Position numbers and translations under genes: made by a program. From contig JANWWL010000006.1 in NCBI GenBank assembly GCA_025056155.1, positions 1 through 64,000 on the forward strand: a stretch of DNA of 64,000 nucleotides. Reading direction: 5' to 3'. Shown piece after piece: positions 9,433 through 18,465 of this stretch. The notes below the pieces were generated by a model. The model did no database searches. It saw nothing but the letters and a program-made list of their open reading frames with translations, and was not told the DNA's origin. How positions within the stretch are numbered: the first letter of the stretch is position 1; each line of letters opens with the position of its first letter. The DNA is from Sphingomonadaceae bacterium (lineage in GTDB: Bacteria > Pseudomonadota > Alphaproteobacteria > Sphingomonadales > Sphingomonadaceae).

Positions 9433-10956
9433 TCAGTTGCGGGGCGGCTGCCGACGGAACGCGAGGGCCTCCGCTACGTGGGGGCGGCCCACGGCGTCGG
9501 CCCCAGCCAGGTCGGCGATCGTGCGCGCCACTCGCATCACCCGCGCATAGGCGCGGGCCGACAGGCGCATCGCCTCGGCCGCGCGCCACAGCAGGGCTTG
9601 CGCCTCGGCAGTGAGCCGGGCCCGCTCCTCCAACAGGCGGCCGTCGGCCTCGGCGTTGGTGCGCAGGCCCGCATCCTGCCAACGGGCGGCCTGCCGTGCC
9701 CGCGCCGCGGCCACGCGCCGGGCCACCTCGGCGCTGCCCTCGGCCGGTGGCGGCAGGGTGAGGTCGCCGGCGGGCACGGCGGGCACGTCGACGTGCAGGT
9801 CGATGCGGTCGAGCAGCGGGCCCGACAGGCGCGCCTGGTAGTCGGCCGCGCACCGGGGCGCGCGCGCGCACGCCAGGGCGGCGTCTTCCAGGTGGCCGCA
9901 TCGGCAGGGATTCATGGCCGCCACCAGCTGCACGCGCGCCGGCCAGGTGACGTGCGCTTCCGACCGGGCCACCTCGACCACCCCCCGTTCGAGCGGCTGG
10001 CGCAGCGAGTCGAGCACGGCGCGGGGGAACTCGGGCAGTTCGTCGAGGAACAGAACGCCCAGGTGGGCGAGGCTCACCTCGCCCGGTCGGGCCAGGCGCC
10101 CACCGCCCACCAGGGCCGGAATCGAGGCCGAATGATGCGGCGCCCGGAAGGGCCAGGTGCGCGGGATGGCCCGCCCGTCGAGTTCGCCCGCCACGCTTCG
10201 GATCATCGCCACTTCCAGCGCCTCGGCCGGCGACAGTTCGGGCAGGATACCGGGCAGCGCGGCGGCCAAGAGCGACTTGCCGGCACCGGGCGGTCCGCAC
10301 ATCAGCAGGTTGTGCCCGCCGGCCGCCGCGATCTCGAGCGCGCGCTTGAGCGTCTCCTGGCCCTTGATGTCGGCCAGGTCGGGCCCGGTGAACGGCTGGG
10401 GCCGCAGCTCGGCGGGCAAAGGCGGCGGCAATGGGCGAGCCCCCTTCAGATGGGCCACCAAAGCCGCGAGGTCCGGGGCGGCCACCACCTCCACCGGATG
10501 GTCCGCCCCTGCCAGCCAGGCCGCCTCGGGCCCCTGAGCGGCCGGGCAGACGAGGCCCTTGCCGTCGGCCGCGGCGTGCAGTGCGGCCAGAAGCACGCCG
10601 GGCGAGGGGGCGATGCGGCCATCAAGCGCCAACTCGCCGATCGCGACGTAGCCCGCGAGCGTCTCGGGATCCACGATCCCCAACGCCCCCAACAGCCCCA
10701 TCGCGATCGGCAAGTCATAATGGGCGCCCGCCTTCTCGAGGTCGGCCGGCGCCAGGTTCACGGTGATGCGCCGGGGCGGCAGGGCGAGCCCCATGGCCGC
10801 CAGGGCTGCCTGGATGCGGTCGCGGCTTTCGCGCACGGCCTTGTCCGGCAGGCCCACGATCTGGAACCCGAAGGCGCCCGGGGCCAGCTGCACCTGCACC
10901 TCGACCGGCCGGGCCTCGAGCCCCAGGAAGGCCAGCGTGGCGACATGGACGACCAT
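9433..10956 (-). CDS. comM: YifB/ComM-family Mg-chelatase-like AAA+ ATPase
   Basis: 507-residue AAA+ protein of the ComM/YifB family, a hexameric helicase that promotes branch migration during integration of transformed DNA. The N-terminal domain has the family stretch GAFGFQIVGLPDKAVRESRDR. Walker A is CGPPGAGKSLLA, followed by ALPGILPELSPAEALE, and Walker B is GVLFLDELPEF. The C-terminal zinc-like region has CRCGH. The start at 10956 is preceded by GGAGGGATCGGGGC, an excellent ribosome site; the longer track start adds only Arg-rich sequence. Role in this organism is inferred from the family. Confidence 0.92.
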   Translation of the reverse strand: MVVHVATLAFLGLEARPVEVQVQLAPGAFGFQIVGLPDKAVRESRDRIQAALAAMGLALPPRRITVNLAPADLEKAGAHYDLPIAMGLLGALGIVDPETLAGYVAIGELALDGRIAPSPGVLLAALHAAADGKGLVCPAAQGPEAAWLAGADHPVEVVAAPDLAALVAHLKGARPLPPPLPAELRPQPFTGPDLADIKGQETLKRALEIAAAGGHNLLMCGPPGAGKSLLAAALPGILPELSPAEALEVAMIRSVAGELDGRAIPRTWPFRAPHHSASIPALVGGGRLARPGEVSLAHLGVLFLDELPEFPRAVLDSLRQPLERGVVEVARSEAHVTWPARVQLVAAMNPCRCGHLEDAALACARAPRCAADYQARLSGPLLDRIDLHVDVPAVPAGDLTLPPPAEGSAEVARRVAAARARQAARWQDAGLRTNAEADGRLLEERARLTAEAQALLWRAAEAMRLSARAYARVMRVARTIADLAGADAVGRPHVAEALAFRRQPPRN

Positions 10957-11028
10957 GCCCCGATCCCTCCGCCGACCCCCGCACCTCATGCCGGCCGGGC
11001 GATGGCGTCGCAAGGGCTTGGGGCCGCC

Positions 11029-11057
11029 TTGATGGCCGAAGGGCCTCCTCGTAAACC
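11029..11057 (+). promoter_or_regulatory. promoter of tRNA-Thr
   Basis: TTGATG, 17-bp spacer, TAAACC. The predicted start is about 2 nt before the mature tRNA 5' end, which fits the short leaders of tRNA genes. Confidence 0.6.
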
Positions 11058-11065
11058 CGCAGGGT

Positions 11066-11141
11066 GCCGGATTAGCTCAGCTGGCAGAGCAGCGGTTTTG
11101 TAAACCGAAGGTCGCGGGTTCGAGCCCTGCATCCGGCACCA
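11066..11141 (+). tRNA. tRNA-Thr (anticodon UGU)
   Basis: 76 nt with a 7-bp acceptor stem GCCGGAT/ATCCGGC, the D-arm region AGCTCAGCTGGCAGAGC, an anticodon loop TTTGTAA giving UGU, the T-arm GGTTCGAGCCC and an encoded CCA end. The outermost anticodon-stem pair is a G-A mismatch, otherwise canonical. folE begins 65 nt downstream and may be co-transcribed. Confidence 0.95.
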
Positions 11142-11205
11142 GGTGGGCGCCCGCCGGCCCGGCCGAGCGGCAGGGAATGGCGCGGCCCGGGGGCGGGAAC
11201 CGACG

Positions 11206-11829
11206 ATGGCGGACTGTTCCACGCTGGACGACGACGAGCCGCTCGAAGGGGCGGACCGCGATGCGCCCATCCCGCCGGAGGTGCTGGAAGCGGTGCGGAC
11301 CCTGATCCGCTGGGCGGGCGACGATCCCGACCGCGAGGGCCTCTTCGAAACGCCACGCCGCGTGGCCCGCGCCTACCAGGAGTATTTCAAGGGTTACCGC
11401 GAAGACCCGCGCCAACACCTGGCCCGAACGTTCGAGGAGGTGGGCGGCTACGACGAGGTGGTGCTGCTGCGCGACATCCCCTTCCAGTCGCACTGCGAGC
11501 ACCACATGGCCCCCATCATCGGCAAGATCCACATCGCCTACCTGCCGCGCCACAAGGTGGTGGGCATTTCCAAGCTGGCGCGCGTGGCCCTGGGCTACGC
11601 TCGCCGCCTGCAAGTGCAGGAACGGCTGACGGCCGAGATCGCTGATGCGATCCACGAAGGACTCAACCCGCGCGGGGTGGCCGTGGTGGTGGAGGCCAGC
11701 CACGCCTGCATGTCGGCCCGCGGCGTCCTGACCCCCGGCGTGATCATGACGACCTCGCGCATGATGGGCGTGTTCCGCGACGACGAGCGCAGCCGCGAGG
11801 AGGTCCTCAAACTCATGGGCTTTGCATGA
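11206..11829 (+). CDS. folE: GTP cyclohydrolase I
   Basis: 207-residue homodecameric enzyme converting GTP to 7,8-dihydroneopterin triphosphate, the first step of tetrahydrofolate synthesis. Zinc ligands are visible in SHCEHHMAP and [28 protein letters not shown] and [12 protein letters not shown] are family signatures, and the end [11 protein letters not shown] is typical. The ATG at 11206 is chosen over the track start at 11143, which extends into a low-complexity leader. The stop overlaps the rimO start by 4 nt (ATGA), so the two are translationally coupled. Confidence 0.96.
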   Translation: MADCSTLDDDEPLEGADRDAPIPPEVLEAVRTLIRWAGDDPDREGLFETPRRVARAYQEYFKGYREDPRQHLARTFEEVGGYDEVVLLRDIPFQSHCEHHMAPIIGKIHIAYLPRHKVVGISKLARVALGYARRLQVQERLTAEIADAIHEGLNPRGVAVVVEASHACMSARGVLTPGVIMTTSRMMGVFRDDERSREEVLKLMGFA

Positions 11830-13157
11830 ACGCGCCCCGCGCGCTGCGCGCCCCGCCCCGCGTGGGGATGATCTCGCTGGGCTGTGCCAAGGCGCTCGTC
11901 GATTCCGAACGCATCCTCTCGGCCTTGCGCGCACGGGGCTACGCCTTCGCCGCCGACTACGCGGGTGCCGACGTGGTGATCGTCAACACCTGCGGGTTCC
12001 TGGACTCCGCGCGCGCCGAAAGCCTGGAGGCGATCGCCGACGCCATGGCCGCGCACGGCCGGGTCGTGGTGACGGGCTGCTTGGCCCACGAGGCGCCGTC
12101 GCTCCTCGAGCGGTTCCCCGGCCTCGTGGCGGTCACCGCGCCCGCCCAGACGGACGACGCCCTGGCCCAGGTGGTGGCCGCGGTCGAGGCCGCCGCGCCC
12201 CGACCCGCCGAGCCGTTCCTTGACCTCGTGCCGGCCGACGTTCGGCTCACCCCAGGCCACTACGCCTTCCTCAAGATCGCGGAAGGCTGCAACCACCGCT
12301 GCAGCTTCTGCATCATCCCCAGGCTCAGGGGCCGGTTGGTGAGCCGCCGGCCCGACGCGATCCTGAAGGAGGCCGAACGCCGCGTGGCCAACGGCGTGCG
12401 CGAGCTGATCGTCATCAGCCAAGACACCTCGGCCTACGGGCGCGACCTGGGACACGCCCGCTTCGGCGGCCGGCGCGCCCACATCACCGATCTCGCCCGG
12501 GCCCTGGGCGAACTCGGGGTCTGGGTCCGCCTGCACTACGTCTACCCCTACCCCCATGTCGACGAACTGGTGGCGCTCATGGCCGAGGGGCTGATCCTCC
12601 CCTACCTCGACATCCCCTTCCAGCACGCAAGCCCCCGCATCCTGAGGACCATGCGCCGCCCGGCGGACGAGATGCGCACGCTCGAGCGCATCCGCGCGTG
12701 GCGCGCCCAGGTGCCCGACCTCGTGATCCGATCGACCTTCATCGTGGGCTTTCCCGGCGAGACCGAAGACGATTTCCGCCACCTGCTCGATTGGGTGGCC
12801 GAGGCGGGCATCGACCGGGCGGGCTGCTTCGCGTTCGAAGCCGTCGAGGGGGCCGATGCTTCCGCCCTGCCCGGGGCGGTGCCCGAGGAGGTGAAGGAGG
12901 AGCGCCGCCAACGTTTCATGGCGCATGCGGCGGCCGTGTCGGCCGCGCGCCTTAAGACCCGGATCGGGCGCGTGCTCGAGGTGATCGTCGATGAGGTCGA
13001 CGGTCGGGGTGGGGCGGACGCTCGCTCCAAGGGTGATTCGCCTGGGGTGGACGGCCGCGTGCTGCTGCGCCGCGCGCGCCACGCGCGCCCTGGGGACATC
13101 CTTTCCGTCCGCATCGAAGACGCGGACGCCCACGACCTCTACGGGGTGCCGTGCTGA
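11826..13157 (+). CDS. rimO: ribosomal protein S12 methylthiotransferase
   Basis: 443-residue radical-SAM methylthiotransferase that modifies an aspartate of ribosomal protein S12. The N-terminal UPF0004 domain supplies three cluster cysteines (SLGCAK, NTCGF, VTGCLA). The radical-SAM motif is [11 protein letters not shown], and a C-terminal TRAM domain follows. The phrase [12 protein letters not shown] distinguishes RimO from the tRNA enzyme MiaB. It overlaps folE by 4 nt and the next gene by 7 nt, forming a tight folE-rimO-ogt-(speE-like) run. Confidence 0.95.
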   Translation: MNAPRALRAPPRVGMISLGCAKALVDSERILSALRARGYAFAADYAGADVVIVNTCGFLDSARAESLEAIADAMAAHGRVVVTGCLAHEAPSLLERFPGLVAVTAPAQTDDALAQVVAAVEAAAPRPAEPFLDLVPADVRLTPGHYAFLKIAEGCNHRCSFCIIPRLRGRLVSRRPDAILKEAERRVANGVRELIVISQDTSAYGRDLGHARFGGRRAHITDLARALGELGVWVRLHYVYPYPHVDELVALMAEGLILPYLDIPFQHASPRILRTMRRPADEMRTLERIRAWRAQVPDLVIRSTFIVGFPGETEDDFRHLLDWVAEAGIDRAGCFAFEAVEGADASALPGAVPEEVKEERRQRFMAHAAAVSAARLKTRIGRVLEVIVDEVDGRGGADARSKGDSPGVDGRVLLRRARHARPGDILSVRIEDADAHDLYGVPC

Positions 13158-13657
13158 GCCGATCGGTGGTGGCCACGCCCCTCGGCCCGCTCGTGCTGGT
13201 GCACGATGTCGACGGCCTGCTGTGGGCGAGCGTGTTCGCCACCTCACCTCAGGCCGTCGAAACCGTGCTGGCCCGGTTCGCCGAAAGCCCGCTAGTCGAG
13301 GCCGACGTGCCACCGCCCTGTGGCCTTGCGGCTGCGTTCGCCGCCTATTTCGCAGGCGACGCCAATTCCCTCGAGGAGGTGACGACCGGCCGGCTGGGCA
13401 CGCCAGCCGAACGGGCGGTGTGGGCGGCCATCCGCTCCATCCCTCCCGGCACGACCCGGACCTGCGCCGAGGTGGCCGCCCTGCTGGGAGACGTGACGAG
13501 GGCCTGCGAGGTGGCCGAAGCCGCCCGGCGCAATCCCTTGGCCCTGGTGGTGCCCTGCCACCGGGTGGCGGGTGCGTTCGGCTGGGCCACGGGCGATGCG
13601 GCCGCGCGCCGCGCTTGGCTTCTGGCCCACGAGGCCAGCCGCCGGCCGGGCGCATGA
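13151..13657 (+). CDS. ogt: methylated-DNA--protein-cysteine methyltransferase
   Basis: 168-residue suicide DNA-repair protein that takes alkyl groups from O6-methylguanine onto Cys136 in the PCHRV active site. The DNA-binding helix-turn-helix and an arginine-finger equivalent lie in [23 protein letters not shown]. This region departs from the common SYGEIA/AVGAA forms, so activity is likely but less certain than for E. coli Ogt. It starts with GTG inside the rimO 3' end and its stop overlaps the next ATG. No Ada regulatory domain is present, pointing to constitutive expression. Confidence 0.88.
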   Translation: MLSRSVVATPLGPLVLVHDVDGLLWASVFATSPQAVETVLARFAESPLVEADVPPPCGLAAAFAAYFAGDANSLEEVTTGRLGTPAERAVWAAIRSIPPGTTRTCAEVAALLGDVTRACEVAEAARRNPLALVVPCHRVAGAFGWATGDAAARRAWLLAHEASRRPGA

Positions 13658-15930
13658 CCGCACCATCCGCGGCGGGGGCGGCCGCCACGCTGTCCCGCCG
13701 GGCGTTGTTCATCGCCATCGTCGCCCTGGGCAGCTTCCTGTTGTTCCTGGTCCAGCCCATGGTGGCGCGGATCGCCCTCCCGCGGCTGGGCGGCGCCCCG
13801 GCCGTGTGGAACACCGCCATGGCGTTCTATCAGGCCGCCTTGCTGCTGGGTTACCTCTGGGCGCACGGGCTCAGCCGGCTGGCCCCGCGCGCGCAGGCGG
13901 CCGCCCACCTCGCCCTGCTGCTCGCCGCGGCCGCCACGCTGCCCGTGGGCCTGGCCGAGGGCGCTCCCCCGCCGGGCCAGGAGGCGGGCTGGCTCGTGCG
14001 GGCGCTCGCCCTGGGGATCGGCCCGCTGTTCGTCGCCGTGGCGGCCCAGGCCCCCCTGATGCAGGCCTGGTTCGCCCGCACCGACGACCCCAACGCCCGC
14101 GAGCCCTGGTTCCTCTACGCCGCCTCGAATGCGGGCTCGCTCTTCGGCCTTCTGGCCTATCCGCTCGTCCTCGAACCCCTCCTCACCCTGTCGGCCCAAC
14201 GCTGGCTGTGGTCGGCGGGCTACGGCCTCCTCGTGCTCCTGGTGGCCACCGCGGCGCTGGGGCTTCCCGCCGGCCCGACCACGACCGCACCCTCGGCCGC
14301 CGCCCCGGCCCCGAGCCTTGGCCGACAGATCCGCTGGGTGGCCTGGGCGGCGGTGCCCTCGGGCCTCATGCTGTCCACCACCGCCCACCTCACCACCGAC
14401 ATCATGGCGATGCCCCTGCTGTGGGTGATCCCGCTCGCACTCTATCTCCTGTCGCTCGTCCTGGCGTTCGGCACGCACGCGGCCCGGTGGACCCGGATCG
14501 CGACCACGGCGGCCCCCGTGCTGCTGATGATCTTCGGTGCGGCCGGCATGATGGCCATCGACCGGGCCGCAAGCCTCTATGGCGTGGCGAGCCTGCTGCT
14601 CTTGTTCACCCTGGCCGTGGCCCTGCACGGCGCCCTCGCCGCGGACCGGCCAAACGTGACCCACCTCACGCGCTTCTATCTGCTGCTTGCCTTGGGGGGC
14701 GGGCTGGGAGGCGCCTTCGCCGCGCTGGTGGCCCCGGTCGTCTTCGACTGGGTGTGGGAACATCCGCTCCTCCTGCTGGCGGCCGGCCTGCTGCTGCCGG
14801 CCCGGCCGCTCACGCGGCGGATCGGGGCGCTCTGGGTCGGCCCTGGCGGGCGCGCCCGGGCCCTCAGGGTGTTGCACGCGCCGGTGGCCCTGGTGCTGTC
14901 GTGGTGGCTGGGGGCGGCCTTCACCCCGGCCGAGCCCACCCCGGCCACCGTGGCGGGGCTGATGGCGCTGGCGGGACTCGGCCTGCTGGCCATCGGCCGA
15001 CCGTTCGCCTTCACGGTCCAGCTCGCGCTCCTCGTGATGGCGGCGGGCGGGTGGCGGCAGCTCGACATCTCGACCATCCCCGACGCCCGCACCCGCAGCT
15101 TCTTCGGCATCCATGCCATCCAGAACGACCTGCGCGCCCGGGTGCGCCGGCTGGTCCACGGCACCACGATGCATGGGCTCCAGTCGCTCGACCCCGCGAA
15201 GGCCCGGATCCCCTTGAGTTACTATGGCCCGGAATCGGGGGCGGGCCTGGTGCTGGGGGCGGCCGAGCGCCTGTTCGGGCCCCGGGCCCGCATCGGGGTG
15301 GTGGGGCTCGGGACGGGAAGCCTGGTGTGCCACGCCCGCCCCGGCCAGGACTGGACGGTGTTCGAAATCGACCCCGCGGTCGTGCATTTGGTGATCGAAC
15401 GCCAGGCCTTCACCTATGTGCGCGACTGCCAGCCCGGCCTCAGGCTGGTGCTGGGCGATGCCCGGCTCCGGTTGGCCCGCGAGCCGGCAGGCCGCTTCGA
15501 CGTGCTGGCGGTGGATGCCTTCACTTCGGATTCCATTCCGCTCCACCTCCTCACGCGCGAGGCGATGCGCACCTATTGGCGGACGCTCTCGCCCCAAGGG
15601 GTGCTCCTGCTCCACGTCTCCAACCGGTTCCTCGACCTCGAGCCCGTGGTGGCGGCCATCGTCCGTGCCGAGGGGCTCGTGGCCCGCCGCCTGCGCCACG
15701 TGCCGCGTGCCGAGACGCTGGCGCCAGGCCTCGTCTGGTCGGCGTCGGACTGGATCGCCGTCACCCGCACCGAGGCGGCCATGGCGCGGCTGATGGCCGA
15801 AGCGCGTTCGCCAGGCGGCGCGCCGGCAGCGTGGGCCCCGCTTTCGGATCCCGGCGGCCGCCGCGCCTGGAGCGACGAGCACGCGGCCGTCGTCGAGGCG
15901 CTGAAGCCCCTGTCGACCCTCCTGCCGTGA
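13654..15930 (+). CDS. membrane-anchored spermidine synthase-like protein
   Basis: 758-residue fusion. The N-terminal ~470 residues hold ten or more hydrophobic segments (for example ALFIAIVALGSFLLFLVQP), and the C-terminal third is a Rossmann methyltransferase/spermidine-synthase fold. The latter shows the SAM-type loop VVGLGTGSL, the acidic FEIDP, and DVLAVDAFTSDSIP, as in aminopropyltransferases. Similar multidomain proteins are widespread but biochemically poorly defined; polyamine synthesis is not proven. The track start at 12991 overlaps two upstream genes; the ATG at 13654 overlaps the ogt stop. Confidence 0.85.
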   Translation: MTAPSAAGAAATLSRRALFIAIVALGSFLLFLVQPMVARIALPRLGGAPAVWNTAMAFYQAALLLGYLWAHGLSRLAPRAQAAAHLALLLAAAATLPVGLAEGAPPPGQEAGWLVRALALGIGPLFVAVAAQAPLMQAWFARTDDPNAREPWFLYAASNAGSLFGLLAYPLVLEPLLTLSAQRWLWSAGYGLLVLLVATAALGLPAGPTTTAPSAAAPAPSLGRQIRWVAWAAVPSGLMLSTTAHLTTDIMAMPLLWVIPLALYLLSLVLAFGTHAARWTRIATTAAPVLLMIFGAAGMMAIDRAASLYGVASLLLLFTLAVALHGALAADRPNVTHLTRFYLLLALGGGLGGAFAALVAPVVFDWVWEHPLLLLAAGLLLPARPLTRRIGALWVGPGGRARALRVLHAPVALVLSWWLGAAFTPAEPTPATVAGLMALAGLGLLAIGRPFAFTVQLALLVMAAGGWRQLDISTIPDARTRSFFGIHAIQNDLRARVRRLVHGTTMHGLQSLDPAKARIPLSYYGPESGAGLVLGAAERLFGPRARIGVVGLGTGSLVCHARPGQDWTVFEIDPAVVHLVIERQAFTYVRDCQPGLRLVLGDARLRLAREPAGRFDVLAVDAFTSDSIPLHLLTREAMRTYWRTLSPQGVLLLHVSNRFLDLEPVVAAIVRAEGLVARRLRHVPRAETLAPGLVWSASDWIAVTRTEAAMARLMAEARSPGGAPAAWAPLSDPGGRRAWSDEHAAVVEALKPLSTLLP

Positions 15931-15967
15931 GCTTTCGCGCGCGACCTGAAGCCTCTAGGGCGAGCCC

Positions 15968-17008
15968 ATGGATCGGATCCGCGTGGCGGTGCTGGGGGCC
16001 TCGGGCTACACGGGGGCAGATGCGGTGCGCCTTCTCCTCACCCACCCGCAGGTGACGATCGTGGCCTTGGCCGCCCAGCAGAAGGCGGGCCAGGCCATGA
16101 GCGAGGCCTGGCCCCACTTCATGGGGGCGGGGGGTCTCCCCCGTCTGGTGGCGCCCGAGGACGTCCCCTTCGACCGGGTGGACGTGGTGCTGGGCTGCTT
16201 GCCCCACGGCGCGAGCGCGGCGGTGCTGGCCGGTCTTGAGGCCGTGCGGATCCTCGACCTGTCGGCCGACTTCCGCCTGAAGGATGCCGCCACCTACCGG
16301 GCCTGGTACGGGCTCGACCACCCGGCCCCCCACCTGCTGGCGGAAGCCGTGTACGGGCTCAGCGAATACGCGCGCGAGCACCTGCCGGCCGCACGCCTCG
16401 TGGCGTGCCCGGGCTGCTACCCGACGGCCGTGCTGCTCGCCCTGCTTCCCCTGGCCCGTGCCGGGCTGATTGCGCCTGAGGGCATCGCCGTGTTCGCCAT
16501 CTCGGGCGTCTCGGGCGCCGGGCGAGCGCTCAAGGAGTCCTACCTGTTCTGCGAGGTGGGGGAAGCCGCCGCCCCCTACGGCGTGGGCCACCACCGCCAC
16601 ATGCCCGAGATCGAGCAGGAACTGGGGGCGGCGTTTGGGCAGGAGGTGCGCGTGGGCTTCACGCCCCACCTCGTGCCGATGAACCGGGGAGAGCTCATCA
16701 CGGCTTCGGTCGCGCTGGCGCCCGGGGCCTCGGTTGCCGACCTGCGCGCCGCCCTCGACGAGCGCTACGCGACCGAGCCGTTCGTCCACCTGCTGGGGCC
16801 GGGTGTCGCGCCCGCCACGCGCATGGTGCGTGGCTCGAACCTCTGCGTGCTCAACGTGTTCCCGGATCGGCTGCCGGGCCGAGCGATCGTGGCGGCGGCC
16901 ATCGACAACCTGGTCAAGGGCTCGGCCGGGCAGGCGGTGCAGAACCTGAACCTGATGTTCGGCCTGCCCGAAACCCTCGGGCTCGAAGCCCCGCCACTCT
17001 TCCCCTGA
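15968..17008 (+). CDS. argC: N-acetyl-gamma-glutamyl-phosphate reductase
   Basis: 346-residue NADPH-dependent enzyme of arginine synthesis, reducing N-acetylglutamyl phosphate to the semialdehyde. The N-terminal dinucleotide fold is VAVLGASGYTGADAVRLL, the catalytic cysteine lies in PGCYPTAVL, and HxxPEIEQEL-type and GFTPHLVPM motifs follow. Length is typical. A TAGGGC hexamer placed exactly 6 nt before the ATG resembles the leaderless starts found elsewhere in the window, but its -35 is poor. The stop shares one base with the next start. Confidence 0.96.
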   Translation: MDRIRVAVLGASGYTGADAVRLLLTHPQVTIVALAAQQKAGQAMSEAWPHFMGAGGLPRLVAPEDVPFDRVDVVLGCLPHGASAAVLAGLEAVRILDLSADFRLKDAATYRAWYGLDHPAPHLLAEAVYGLSEYAREHLPAARLVACPGCYPTAVLLALLPLARAGLIAPEGIAVFAISGVSGAGRALKESYLFCEVGEAAAPYGVGHHRHMPEIEQELGAAFGQEVRVGFTPHLVPMNRGELITASVALAPGASVADLRAALDERYATEPFVHLLGPGVAPATRMVRGSNLCVLNVFPDRLPGRAIVAAAIDNLVKGSAGQAVQNLNLMFGLPETLGLEAPPLFP

Positions 17009-17529
17009 TGCCGCTCCTGCCGTTCATGGACGCACGGCCCGAGGTGGACCCCACGGCCTGGATCGCCCCCACCGCCACCGTGATCGGCCAGGTGACGATC
17101 GGGCCCGACGCCTCGGTATGGTACAATTGCGTGTTGCGCGGCGACGTGATGCCGATCGTCGTGGGAGCCCGCAGCAACATCCAGGACGGAACCGTCGTTC
17201 ACGTCACGCGCGTGCGCGCCCGCACCGAGATCGGCGCGGACGTGCTGGTGGGCCATGCCTGTGTGATCCATGGTTGCACGCTGATGGATCGCGCCTTCGT
17301 GGGGCTGGGTGCCATCGTGATGGACGGCTGCGTGGTCGAGCCCGACGGCATGCTGGCGGCCGGGGCGCTGCTCCCGCCCGGAAAGCGCGTCGGCACCCGG
17401 GAACTCTGGGCGGGCCGTCCGGCCCGGCTCGTCCGGACGCTGTCGGACGAAGAGGTGGCCCGGAACCGGGCGGGGGCGGCCGGCTACGTGGAACTGGCGC
17501 GCCGTCACCGTGCGAGTCTCGGCGGCTGA
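17008..17529 (+). CDS. gamma-carbonic anhydrase family protein
   Basis: 173-residue left-handed beta-helix protein with hexapeptide repeats (for example VTIGPDASVWYNCVLRGD and IQDGTVVHV). The three candidate zinc histidines are present in VVHVT and VGHACVIHGC. This matches the YrdA/CaiE-like gamma-carbonic anhydrases, some of which hydrate CO2 while others have unknown substrates. It is translationally coupled to argC (TGATG). A link between the two could be bicarbonate supply for carbamoyl phosphate, which is inference only. Confidence 0.9.
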   Translation: MPLLPFMDARPEVDPTAWIAPTATVIGQVTIGPDASVWYNCVLRGDVMPIVVGARSNIQDGTVVHVTRVRARTEIGADVLVGHACVIHGCTLMDRAFVGLGAIVMDGCVVEPDGMLAAGALLPPGKRVGTRELWAGRPARLVRTLSDEEVARNRAGAAGYVELARRHRASLGG

Positions 17530-17691
17530 GCACGACCGTGCGCTGGCCGACTCACCCGCCGCCGGCGCCCTGCCCGCCGGAATGGCGATCGCCCTGCCCG
17601 GCCTCGCGGTTCCCCCTACGCTTCGGCCGCCGCCCGCCGGCGGGCACCCCCGCCCGCGCCATGCCCCCAGGGTGGGGGCGCCCGCACGCAA
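17530..17691. other. 162-nt spacer with GC hairpins, no gene
   Basis: No gene is supported. The stretch contains CGCCCGCCGGCGGGCA and CCCCC-AGGGT-GGGGG, either of which may end transcription from the convergent tRNA-Pro or from the carbonic anhydrase gene. Confidence 0.4.
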
Positions 17692-17768
17692 TGGTCGGAG
17701 CGACAGGATTCGAACCTGCGACCCCCAGACCCCCAGTCTGATGCGCTACCAGGCTGCGCCACGCTCCG
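17692..17768 (-). tRNA. tRNA-Pro (anticodon GGG)
   Basis: 77 nt on the minus strand: acceptor stem CGGAGCG/CGCTCCG, a D-arm with GGCGCAGCCTGGTAGCGC, an anticodon loop reading GGG, T-arm GGTTCGAATCC and encoded CCA. Confidence 0.95.
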
Positions 17769-17779
17769 ACGCGCGCCCT

Positions 17780-17808
17780 GGACTAGGCGAGACCCGCGGG
17801 CTTGGCAA
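17780..17808 (-). promoter_or_regulatory. promoter of tRNA-Pro
   Basis: On the minus strand TTGCCA, 17-bp spacer, TAGTCC; the predicted start is about 5 nt before the tRNA 5' end. Confidence 0.55.
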
Positions 17809-17853
17809 GGCGGCCCGCCCGTTCCCACTCCACCAGCGCCCGGCCGGTCGCGG

Positions 17854-18465
17854 ATGGCCAGGCTCCAGGTGAGGGACCTTGCCCTCGTGCGGGGCGGGCG
17901 CCTGCTGATCGAAGGCCTTTCGCTCGTCCTGGCCCCCGGTGAAGCGCTCATCGTCACGGGGCCCAACGGGGTGGGCAAGACGAGCCTGCTGCGCGCGCTC
18001 GCAGGACTGCTGGCGCCGGCCGCCGGCCGGATCGACAATCCCTTCCCCACCGCCTTCCAGGGGCCCGAACTCGCGCTCAAGCCCGACGCTCCGTTGGGGC
18101 GGGAACTCGCCTTCTGGGCCCGCCTCGACGGGCAGGCCCCGGGCCGCGTCGCCGACGCCGCGCGCGCCCTGGGGCTCGAGGGCCTCCTCGACGTGCCAGT
18201 GGGCCTGCTGTCGGCCGGTCAGCGGCAGCGCGGGGCGCTCGTTCGCGTGCTTGCGTCCGGTGCTGCCCTATGGCTGCTCGATGAACCGACCGCCCTGCTC
18301 GACGCGGCGGCCTGCACCGGGCTCGAGGCCGCCATTCGCCGGCACCTCGACGGGGGCGGCCTTGCCGTCGTGGCCACCCACCGGCCGCTCGGGCTTCCCG
18401 CCCGCCACCTCAGGCTGGGCGGCGCAGGTGCGGCAGGGGATCCACCGCCTTCCGTCCTACCCTGA
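17854..18465 (+). CDS. ccmA: heme ABC exporter ATP-binding protein CcmA
   Basis: 203-residue short ABC ATPase matching CcmA, which with CcmB, CcmC and CcmD handles heme for cytochrome c maturation. Walker A is GPNGVGKTS at about residues 37-45, the signature is the CcmA-type LSAGQRQR, and Walker B is LWLLDEP. No ccmB or other ccm gene is adjacent, so this is an orphan copy or part of a split operon. Its last 56 nt overlap the 3' end of the convergent nlpD-like gene. No ribosome site stands out before the ATG. Confidence 0.9.
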   Translation: MARLQVRDLALVRGGRLLIEGLSLVLAPGEALIVTGPNGVGKTSLLRALAGLLAPAAGRIDNPFPTAFQGPELALKPDAPLGRELAFWARLDGQAPGRVADAARALGLEGLLDVPVGLLSAGQRQRGALVRVLASGAALWLLDEPTALLDAAACTGLEAAIRRHLDGGGLAVVATHRPLGLPARHLRLGGAGAAGDPPPSVLP

